Source: Halieaceae bacterium
Lineage (GTDB): Bacteria > Pseudomonadota > Gammaproteobacteria > Pseudomonadales > Halieaceae
NCBI GenBank assembly: GCA_011523115.1
Contig: WTHO01000152.1
Location: forward strand, 1 to 5,117
Direction: 5' to 3'
Length of the DNA stretch: 5,117 nt
The position numbers were made by a program, and so were the translations under genes. Under the pieces are notes generated by a model that was not told the origin of the DNA, searched no databases, and saw nothing but the letters and a program-made list of their open reading frames with translations. How positions within the stretch are numbered: the stretch's first letter is position 1; each line of letters starts with the position of its first letter. This document shows, piece by piece, positions 1 to 5,117 of the stretch.

Positions 1-1575
1 CTCAAGCGTGCCAATCTGGTCTTCAAGCCGAAGTTGCCAGGCGGCATCCGACGTATGCGCTCGTATGGCCTGATCCACGCTGAGGCGCTCACTGACTCTA
101 GCCTGCACCGGCACCTCGGGATTACCCGCCTGTTGCCTCGTCACCGCCATTTCAATATTGAACATGGGATTCAGGGCATCTTCCCCGATCCAGCTCACCG
201 GGTAATCACTGCCGAGCGTGACTTTGCCACCGTGCCGAATAATAGATGCCAGCGGGTACATTTGATTAAAACGCCCTTCCCCCAGATAACGCAGCGCCAG
301 TTCATCGTAGTAAAACCAAGTGGGCGTCGTTTGTGCCACGGCACCCAACTGAGCGAAACGCTCGACATCGGCCGCGCTAACGATCTCAATATGGCAAATC
401 GTCGTTCTGGTATCGCTCTCCGGATGGCGTGTTTGCGCGCGCTCAATGGCGTCGAGGGCTGCGCGCACGGCGCCATCGCCAATCGCGTGCAGGTGCAGAT
501 CAACATTGCGCTCGTGTGCGGCGGCAACGGCATCGAACATGCCCGGGTTAGGCAATAGCGGCGTCGCTTCGTGACCCTCTGGTTGCGTGTATGGCTCGAG
601 CATGACAGCCGTCTTGGCCTCGACCGTGCCGTCCAAAGAGAGCTTTAATGTGGAGACCGTAAACAGAGGATGCTGATAGTTTTGATTCAGCACCGCCAAC
701 TCATCAAGGGCTTCAGGTAATTGCTCGGGCTGATTAACGTAAAGTGACGCCACCATCCTGACCGGGAGTTCACCCGCCTCCGCCATTTTGCGTGCCAAGC
801 GCCGACCGAGCTCCATGGTATCGATCATGCCCGCATCAAATGCTGCGGTGAGGCCCACGGAGGACATCTGTTTAAAGAAGCCCGGCGCAGCAATCTCCAA
901 AGCCTCCGCAGTTACCATCCCCAGCGCCTCGCTGACAGGGTCAATCGCCGCACCTTCTACGAGCCACCCCGTAGGGTTTCCGTCTTCGTCACGTTGAAAA
1001 AAATGAGCGCCCGGCACCGGATCGGGCGTGTCTCGAGTAATGCCTGCCGCGGCCAGCGCCAAAGAGTTTGCCCAGGCGGTGTGGCCCCCTTCGTCGACAA
1101 TCAGTGCAGGCCGATCAGAGACAACTGCATCGAGCTGGGCTGCCGTCGGCCCCGAATCGCCGAAGGCTGGTGCCAAAAAGCCCGACCCCAGCAGCGGATT
1201 TTGATAGGGATGGGTGCGGGCGTGCTCCGCGATCGCCGCCAACACCTCCTCAGCGCTTTGATAGGGGCTGAGCTTTACCCCATTGATCAGGGGCAATGTG
1301 TCCATGCTGTGGATGTGCGTATCAATAAACCCGGGGAAGACAACTCGGCCACCAAGCTCGATAAGCCGGGTATCGGGTCCGATGTAACGGGCCGCAGCGT
1401 CACTATCGCCCATCCAAACCAGTCGGTTTCCCTCAATGGCCAACGCGGAGTAGTGGCTGGCAGTCGCATCCATCGAGTAAACCTTGCCGCCCCGCAATAC
1501 CCAATCTGCGTCAGCACTGGCAAGCGCCGAAACACAATACAGCAGCGCAGCCGCGCACCGGTAGATCTCTTGCAT
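1..1575 (-). CDS. Exported metal-dependent amidohydrolase, YtcJ/amidohydrolase-3 family (3' end missing)
   Basis: Reading the minus strand from 1575 gives 525 uninterrupted codons that run off the left edge. The N-terminus (basic residue, then AAALLYCVSALA) looks like a Sec signal peptide with likely cleavage after A19, so a periplasmic location is inferred. Visible family motifs are PGFIDTHIHS with metal ligands H87 and H89, GGHTAWANSLAL near 163-174, KLSLDG with the probable metal-bridging K311, LHLHAIGD with H363, ICHIE with H395, and GSDYPV with catalytic D457. The last residues, DQIGTLE, normally precede the family's C-terminal AGKxAD segment, so only about 30-60 residues are missing. 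The start is fixed by an in-frame TGA immediately upstream and a GAGGGAG ribosome site. Family members hydrolyse amide, formamide or related bonds, but the substrate cannot be read from the sequence. It is transcribed divergently from the CoA-transferase genes. Family assignment is secure, the reaction is not. Confidence 0.93.
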   Translation of the reverse strand, partial: MQEIYRCAAALLYCVSALASADADWVLRGGKVYSMDATASHYSALAIEGNRLVWMGDSDAAARYIGPDTRLIELGGRVVFPGFIDTHIHSMDTLPLINGVKLSPYQSAEEVLAAIAEHARTHPYQNPLLGSGFLAPAFGDSGPTAAQLDAVVSDRPALIVDEGGHTAWANSLALAAAGITRDTPDPVPGAHFFQRDEDGNPTGWLVEGAAIDPVSEALGMVTAEALEIAAPGFFKQMSSVGLTAAFDAGMIDTMELGRRLARKMAEAGELPVRMVASLYVNQPEQLPEALDELAVLNQNYQHPLFTVSTLKLSLDGTVEAKTAVMLEPYTQPEGHEATPLLPNPGMFDAVAAAHERNVDLHLHAIGDGAVRAALDAIERAQTRHPESDTRTTICHIEIVSAADVERFAQLGAVAQTTPTWFYYDELALRYLGEGRFNQMYPLASIIRHGGKVTLGSDYPVSWIGEDALNPMFNIEMAVTRQQAGNPEVPVQARVSERLSVDQAIRAHTSDAAWQLRLEDQIGTLE

Positions 1576-1581
1576 TCACCG

Positions 1582-1588
1582 CTCCCTC
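1582..1588 (-). promoter_or_regulatory. Ribosome binding site of the amidohydrolase gene
   Basis: On the minus strand GAGGGAG lies 6 nt before the ATG at 1575, and an in-frame TGA directly abuts that ATG. Together they fix the start and with it the signal peptide. Confidence 0.75.
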
Positions 1589-1651
1589 ACGGCAACGACA
1601 GGCCCACTCGGATTACCAGAGGCAGTGCGCGCCGCGTTCCTTTTGTTTTGG

Positions 1652-1668
1652 AATGTCCGTACTATTCA
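1652..1668 (+). promoter_or_regulatory. Candidate shared regulatory element, copy 1
   Basis: AATGTCCGTACTATTCA matches the element at 4084-4100 (AATGTCCGGACAACTCA) in 14 of 17 positions and in the same orientation. It lies in the only other gap longer than 100 bp in this window. This copy starts 52 bp before the first CoA-transferase gene and overlaps the likely promoter region. Its core GTCCGTAC is less symmetric than that of copy 2. The similarity is seen directly; an operator function is inference. Confidence 0.3.
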
Positions 1669-1692
1669 CATTTTAAGCGCCAATTTAGCACC

Positions 1693-1697
1693 GGGAG
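1693..1697 (+). promoter_or_regulatory. Ribosome binding site of the first CoA-transferase gene
   Basis: GGGAG is placed 6 nt before the ATG at 1704. The frame is closed by TAG at 1686-1688, so this ATG is the first possible one. Confidence 0.7.
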
Positions 1698-1703
1698 CAC
1701 AAC

Positions 1704-2897
1704 ATGTCGCAATCACGACCACTTGAAGGCCTGCGGGTCGTAGAGCTAGGGCAACTCCTCGCCGGCCCGTTTGCGGGCACCATCCTCGGATACTTCGGTG
1801 CGGAGGTGATCAAAGTCGAACCACCCACAGGCGATCCCATTCGCCAGTGGCGCGAAGTGCGCAATGGCATGTCACTCTGGTACCACTCGCTGGCCAGAAA
1901 TAAAAAAAGCGTCACTCTGGATCTCAAATCAGAGCGCGGTCGCGAATTGGCCTTTGACTTATTGGCAAAAGCCGACGTTGTTATCGAAAACTTCCGACCG
2001 GGGGCCATGGAAAGCTGGGGGTTGGGGCCTGACCAGGTCAAAGCGAAAAACCCCGGCATCATTTATGCTCGGATATCAGGTTACGGGCAGACGGGGCCAT
2101 TCTCGGAGAAGCCGGGCTACGCATCCGTTACCGAGGGCTATGGCGGTTTCCGTTATATCAATGGAGAACCGGGGAAAGCGCCGGTCCGTCCGAATATCTC
2201 ACTGGGAGACACCGTCGCTGCGATTCACGCGGCCCTTGGCGTCGCCTTTGCGATCATAGAGAGAAACAACAGTGGTAAGGGGCAGGTGGTAGACGTTGCC
2301 CTGTATGAATCGATATTTAATCTGCTGGAGGGCATCGTCCCCGAGTTCGATGGTGCGGGTGTGGTACGCGAACCCTCGGGGACGACCATTACAGGCATCG
2401 TACCGACCAATACCTACCTGTGTGCGGATGGCAAGCATGTGGTCATCGGCGGTAACGGCGACTCAATCTTCAAACGCCTGATGACTGAAGCAGGGCGAGA
2501 GGACATGGCCAACGACCCAGAAATGGAGCACAACCAGGGCCGTGTCGTGCACGAGCAAAAAATTGATGAAGCGCTGGCCAATTGGTGCAGTCAGCACTCC
2601 TCAGCGGACATCATCAGCAAGCTAGAGGCCGCACGGGTGCCGGTTGGCCCCATCTACAGCGTCGAGGACATGATGACGGACCCCCATTACAACGCCCGCG
2701 GCATGTTTGAAACCGTGGAGATCGATGGCGAACCACTCAAAATCCCGGCCATTCTGCCCAAACTCTCGGAGACCCCCGGGCGCACCGACTGGCCCGGCGC
2801 CGAGATCGGCCACCATAACAGCGAGATATTGGGAGATTTGCTGGGTCTGTCAGAGGAGGACCTTACTGACCTCAAGGCCAATGGCATAACCTGCTGA
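1704..2897 (+). CDS. Family III CoA-transferase, CaiB/BaiF (formyl-CoA-transferase-like)
   Basis: Full-length protein of 397 residues, the usual size for this family. It should be a cytoplasmic enzyme that moves CoA from an acyl-CoA donor to a carboxylic acid through enzyme-bound anhydride and thioester intermediates. Visible signatures are the N-terminal LEGLRVVELGQLLAGP and GAEVIKVEPP (Rossmann-like half), RNKKSVTLDLKS (65-76), VVIENFRPG (92-100), SGYGQTGP (125-132), and NISLGDTVAA with D169. D169 falls at the position of the nucleophilic Asp169 of Oxalobacter formyl-CoA transferase. The C-terminal half has GGNGDSIFKRLM (249-260) and RVPVGPIYSVEDMM (311-324). The His and Glu of the racemase branch are absent: Tyr139 stands in the His region and Asn251 near the Glu region. 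This argues for a true transferase rather than a racemase. It leads a probable operon with the next gene, 13 bp downstream. The CoA donor and acceptor cannot be deduced. Confidence 0.93.
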   Translation: MSQSRPLEGLRVVELGQLLAGPFAGTILGYFGAEVIKVEPPTGDPIRQWREVRNGMSLWYHSLARNKKSVTLDLKSERGRELAFDLLAKADVVIENFRPGAMESWGLGPDQVKAKNPGIIYARISGYGQTGPFSEKPGYASVTEGYGGFRYINGEPGKAPVRPNISLGDTVAAIHAALGVAFAIIERNNSGKGQVVDVALYESIFNLLEGIVPEFDGAGVVREPSGTTITGIVPTNTYLCADGKHVVIGGNGDSIFKRLMTEAGREDMANDPEMEHNQGRVVHEQKIDEALANWCSQHSSADIISKLEAARVPVGPIYSVEDMMTDPHYNARGMFETVEIDGEPLKIPAILPKLSETPGRTDWPGAEIGHHNSEILGDLLGLSEEDLTDLKANGITC

Positions 2898-2910
2898 CGG
2901 TCACAGCCTG

Positions 2911-4080
2911 ATGAAACTCGATGGCGTTACCGTTCTGGACCTCTCGCTGTTCCTGCCGGGCCCGGCCGCCACCCAGTTGATGGCTGACCACGGCGCGCGC
3001 GTGATCAAGGTCGAGAATCCCGCCGCGCCGGAACCCACGCGATCAGCTGACGCATTCCCTTGGCAGCAAGGCGGGGAAACGGTGATGTTTCGCAATACCC
3101 AGCGCGGCAAAGAGAGTATCGCGCTGGACCTGAAGTCCACTGCAGGCAAAAAAGCCTTGCTAGCGCTCGCGCGCAAGGTTGACGTAGTCGTCGAGGCGTT
3201 CCGCCCCGGGGTCGCTCAGCGTTTGGGTATCGATTACGAGTCGTTGTCTGGCGAAAATCCGGGCCTGGTGTATTGCTCAATTTCAGCCTTTGGGCAAACG
3301 GGCCCGTGGAAGGATCGCCCCGCCCACGATACCGCCACAGTCGCCGCCGCCGGGATTCTGGATGTCACTCGCTCCCCCGAGGGAAACTCGGGCCCCGCGA
3401 TTATCGGCGTACCCATCTCAGACATGCTCTCCTCCTACCTCGCCCTCTCGGGTATTTTGATGGCGCTTTACCGACGACAACTCACTGGCAGCGGCGACTT
3501 TGTCGATATCAGCATGTTTGAATCCGTGCTGGCTGCCAGTCCCAATATTTTGGGGCCCGTATTCGGCGGTGATCAGGCGCCCGATCGAATGAAGGAGCGC
3601 ACCCATGGCGGTCACGCCATGCTCAATATCTATGAGACTGCCGATGGTCAGTATCTGGCACTGGGCGGCGGGGAGCACAAATTCGTCGAGGCGCTTTTCG
3701 AGGGATTGGGCCGGCCTGACCTCGTTAAGAATGTGGTGGGCCCAGCGGGCGACAGTCATAAACCCGCCATCGCATTTCTGCGCGATACCTTCCGATCGAA
3801 GACGAGGAGCGATTGGGAAAGGTGGTTTGAGGGCCGGGATATCTGTTGGAGCCCGGTGGTTTCTCTCTGGGAGGCTTGGCAATCTGAACATGTCCGCGAG
3901 CGCGGCATGCGGTTTCAGGACAGTGATGGCAATGACCACATTGGCTCAGCCATCAAGTTCTCTTCTGAAGCGGCTGAAATCACCACCCGGCTACCCTCAG
4001 TAGGGGAGCACACGGCAGCAATCATTGATGAACTCGACCTGACAGATTCGGATCGCCAGTCGATTTTACAAGCTATTTAG
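2911..4080 (+). CDS. Family III CoA-transferase-fold protein, alpha-methylacyl-CoA racemase-like
   Basis: Full-length protein of 389 residues with the same fold as its upstream neighbour: DLSLFLPGP and GARVIKVENP near the N-terminus, RGKESIALDLKS (65-76), VVVEAFRPG (92-100) and SAFGQTGPW (125-133). Unlike the neighbour it carries all three residues of alpha-methylacyl-CoA racemase: H139 in RPAHDTATVAAAGIL, D171 in PISDMLSSYLALSGILMAL, and E255 in LGGGEHKFVEALFEGLG. These correspond to H126, D156 and E241 of the mycobacterial racemase. The later DWERWFEGRDICWSPVVSL (301-319) also follows the racemase pattern. A (2R)/(2S)-methylacyl-CoA epimerase role is therefore the best guess; a CoA-transferase or one subunit of a heteromeric transferase is the alternative. 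The Gly-rich loop that normally follows the catalytic Asp is replaced by LSSY. The start is the first ATG after an in-frame TAA at 2887-2889. No clear Shine-Dalgarno precedes it, suggesting coupling to translation of the upstream gene. Confidence 0.9.
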   Translation: MKLDGVTVLDLSLFLPGPAATQLMADHGARVIKVENPAAPEPTRSADAFPWQQGGETVMFRNTQRGKESIALDLKSTAGKKALLALARKVDVVVEAFRPGVAQRLGIDYESLSGENPGLVYCSISAFGQTGPWKDRPAHDTATVAAAGILDVTRSPEGNSGPAIIGVPISDMLSSYLALSGILMALYRRQLTGSGDFVDISMFESVLAASPNILGPVFGGDQAPDRMKERTHGGHAMLNIYETADGQYLALGGGEHKFVEALFEGLGRPDLVKNVVGPAGDSHKPAIAFLRDTFRSKTRSDWERWFEGRDICWSPVVSLWEAWQSEHVRERGMRFQDSDGNDHIGSAIKFSSEAAEITTRLPSVGEHTAAIIDELDLTDSDRQSILQAI

Positions 4081-4086
4081 TATAAT
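4081..4086 (+). promoter_or_regulatory. Candidate -10 box upstream of the TonB-dependent receptor
   Basis: A perfect TATAAT begins at the base after the stop codon of the racemase-like gene and is followed directly by the palindrome at 4086-4095. No acceptable -35 hexamer lies 15-19 bp upstream; TTTACA at 4065-4070 is only 10 bp away. The box could be used by an activator-dependent promoter or be coincidental. It would give a leader of roughly 105 nt for the receptor gene. Confidence 0.35.
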
Positions 4087-4100
4087 GTCCGGACAACTCA
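4084..4100 (+). promoter_or_regulatory. Candidate operator: shared element copy 2 with perfect palindrome
   Basis: AATGTCCGGACAACTCA shares 14 of 17 positions with the element at 1652-1668. Its core TGTCCGGACA (4086-4095) is a perfect 10-bp palindrome immediately downstream of a TATAAT, where a bound repressor could block transcription of the receptor gene. Symmetry and similarity are seen directly; regulator identity and function are inference. Confidence 0.35.
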
Positions 4101-4183
4101 GGCGCAGGGGCGACCAACAGCCCTGATCTGAATCGTATCAATCGCGGTACACATTTTATTCCCAGCCCTCAGGGGTATTTTGT

Positions 4184-4189
4184 AAGGAG
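4184..4189 (+). promoter_or_regulatory. Ribosome binding site of the TonB-dependent receptor
   Basis: AAGGAG lies 8 nt before the ATG at 4198 and overlaps an in-frame TAA (4183-4185). This is the strongest ribosome site in the window and makes the start certain. It suggests that the receptor is translated at a high level independently of the genes upstream. Confidence 0.85.
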
Positions 4190-4197
4190 CTCAGCCA

Positions 4198-5117
4198 ATG
4201 AGTAATTCGCCTTTTCGCAGGTGCCGACAGTCCTTTGCGGCCCTTCCACTCACTGCAGCAATTTCCGCCGCCGTCTCTACAGGCGCTGCACTGATTCCAT
4301 CAACGGCAGTAGCACAGCTAGAGGAAGTGGTTGTTACCGCGCGTGCGCGATCAGAATCACTGCAAGACGTCCCGGCAACGGTGACTGCCTTTACCGAGGG
4401 GCAGATCGAGAACATGGGCGTCCAACGTGCCGAAGATTTTATTTACATGACGCCCGGCGTCACCTTTGTGAACACGGTGGAGGTGGGCGACAGTTCACTC
4501 AGTATCCGCGGGATTAATGGCGCTCGAGATGCTGAAACCAATTTTGCGTTTATTGTCGATGGTGTCCTCTACACCAACCCTTCTGCATTTAACCGAGAAT
4601 ATCCCGATCTCGCACAAATCGAGGTATTGAAGGGGCCGCAAGGCGCTCTATACGGTCGCTCTGCAGCGGCCGGCGCGGTAATCATGTCGACGAAACGACC
4701 GACCCAGGAGATGGAAGGCAGCATCAAGGTAGGCGCCGCGGAGTATGGCACTTACTACGGCACCGCGACGATCGCGGGCCCGCTGGGCAGCGATGTAGCC
4801 GGCAGACTCACCGTCACGCATCGCAAGACCGACGGCTTCCTCGAGAACATCTATCTCAATGATGACGTGGTCAATGACTACAAGGAAACGGCGATCAGCA
4901 CTCGACTTGTGTTCGACCCGTCCGACACCCTGTCGATCGATACCAAGTTGCGCTACTCAGATGTCTCGGCTGCTTCTATCGCTTTCAACGCGGCGTTTGA
5001 ACTGCCTTTCTTTGTGGGCGCCTTGAGCGGTCTCAATGGGTTTGCCGCACCGGATTACGATAGTGCCGGTGCTTCGGTCGACGTGAATGATTTCAAATAT
5101 GTGTACGGACCCAACAT
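4198..5117 (+). CDS. TonB-dependent outer-membrane receptor (5' part)
   Basis: The 306 complete codons seen here run off the right edge; family members are usually 650-900 residues. Residues 1-39 form a long signal peptide (RRCR, a hydrophobic stretch, then STAVA with cleavage before Q40). The TonB box LEEVVVTAR (41-49) follows directly, so no signalling domain of the FecA type is present. The plug domain covers roughly 55-168, with DVPATVTAF, the LSIRGING segment, VDGVLY and QIEVLKGPQGALYGRSAAAGAV. First barrel strands follow, for example GSIKVGAAEYGTYYGTATIAG and GRLTVTHRKTDGF. The protein should import a substrate across the outer membrane with TonB-ExbBD energy. Its place beside carboxylic-acid-activating genes points to an organic nutrient rather than iron, but this is inference and the ligand is not readable. 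The start is fixed by a strong ribosome site and an in-frame stop just upstream. Confidence 0.95.
   Translation, partial: MSNSPFRRCRQSFAALPLTAAISAAVSTGAALIPSTAVAQLEEVVVTARARSESLQDVPATVTAFTEGQIENMGVQRAEDFIYMTPGVTFVNTVEVGDSSLSIRGINGARDAETNFAFIVDGVLYTNPSAFNREYPDLAQIEVLKGPQGALYGRSAAAGAVIMSTKRPTQEMEGSIKVGAAEYGTYYGTATIAGPLGSDVAGRLTVTHRKTDGFLENIYLNDDVVNDYKETAISTRLVFDPSDTLSIDTKLRYSDVSAASIAFNAAFELPFFVGALSGLNGFAAPDYDSAGASVDVNDFKYVYGPN

Larger units (their letters stand above)
1576..1703. promoter_or_regulatory. Divergent intergenic control region
   Basis: This 128-bp gap lies between the divergent amidohydrolase and CoA-transferase genes, so promoters for both directions should be here. The stretch 1641-1676 is clearly more A+T-rich than its surroundings. 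A possible plus-strand -10 is TACTAT at 1660-1665, with a poor -35 (TTCCTT) 17 bp upstream. On the minus strand TAAAAT (1675-1670) resembles a -10, but no -35 sits at proper spacing. The short arms AATGT (1652-1656) and ACATT (1668-1672) form an inverted repeat with an 11-bp spacer, which could be chance. That promoters are present follows from the gene order; the individual boxes are weak guesses. Confidence 0.45.

Noticed and set aside
34..558. Plus-strand open frame of 174 codons
   Set aside because: It is a shadow of the amidohydrolase C-terminal region (the HAIGD and GSDYPV motifs are on the other strand in this stretch), and no ribosome site is seen.
1652..1672. Inverted repeat AATGT-N11-ACATT in the divergent region
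   Set aside because: Five-base arms with a long spacer in an A+T-rich stretch are not significant alone; noted only within the intergenic feature.
994..1743. Plus-strand open frame of 249 codons
   Set aside because: It is antisense to the amidohydrolase, whose minus-strand frame has clear catalytic motifs; the plus-strand translation is rich in Arg, Pro and Ser, resembles no family, and overlaps the start of the real plus-strand gene.
3418..3939. Minus-strand open frame of 173 codons
   Set aside because: It lies entirely inside the racemase-like gene, which carries conserved catalytic residues; the minus-strand product has no recognisable motif.
4105..4125. Possible terminator hairpin CAGGG/CCCTG after the racemase-like gene
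   Set aside because: The stem is only 5 bp with an 11-nt loop and no T-run follows, so it does not support an intrinsic terminator.
4166..4174. CCCT-C-AGGG symmetry before the receptor ribosome site
   Set aside because: With a single-base centre it cannot fold as a hairpin, and 4-bp arms are expected by chance.

Overview
The window looks like a piece of a catabolic locus from a Gram-negative proteobacterium, most likely a gammaproteobacterium. This rests on a TonB-dependent outer-membrane receptor with a signal peptide and an LEEVVVTAR-type TonB box, Shine-Dalgarno-led genes, and a base composition that looks to be in the high 50s % G+C by eye. Such receptors beside CoA-transferases and exported amidohydrolases are typical of marine heterotrophs of the Halieaceae/Spongiibacteraceae kind, but the genus cannot be fixed from this sequence alone.

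Layout. Positions 1-1575 (minus strand) hold a large metal-dependent amidohydrolase of the YtcJ/amidohydrolase-3 family with an N-terminal signal peptide; its 3' end lies beyond the left edge. A 128-bp divergent intergenic region (1576-1703) separates it from the plus-strand genes. These begin with two tandem family III CoA-transferase-fold genes, 13 bp apart. The first (1704-2897) is a CaiB/formyl-CoA-transferase-type enzyme with its nucleophilic Asp. The second (2911-4080) carries the His/Asp/Glu residues of alpha-methylacyl-CoA racemase. A 117-bp gap (4081-4197) with a TATAAT box and a perfect 10-bp palindrome precedes a TonB-dependent receptor (4198 to beyond the right edge).

How the genes may work together (inference): the receptor brings a substrate across the outer membrane, the exported amidohydrolase cleaves an amide, ester or cyclic bond in the periplasm, the first CoA-transferase-type protein activates the resulting carboxylic acid as a CoA thioester, and the racemase-like protein epimerises or otherwise processes the acyl-CoA before beta-oxidation. 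The substrate is unknown. The two intergenic regions share a 17-bp imperfect direct repeat (14 of 17 identical), which could be the binding site of a common regulator.

I see no RNA genes, mobile elements, CRISPR arrays or convincing terminators. The two unannotated gaps are each shorter than 130 bp.
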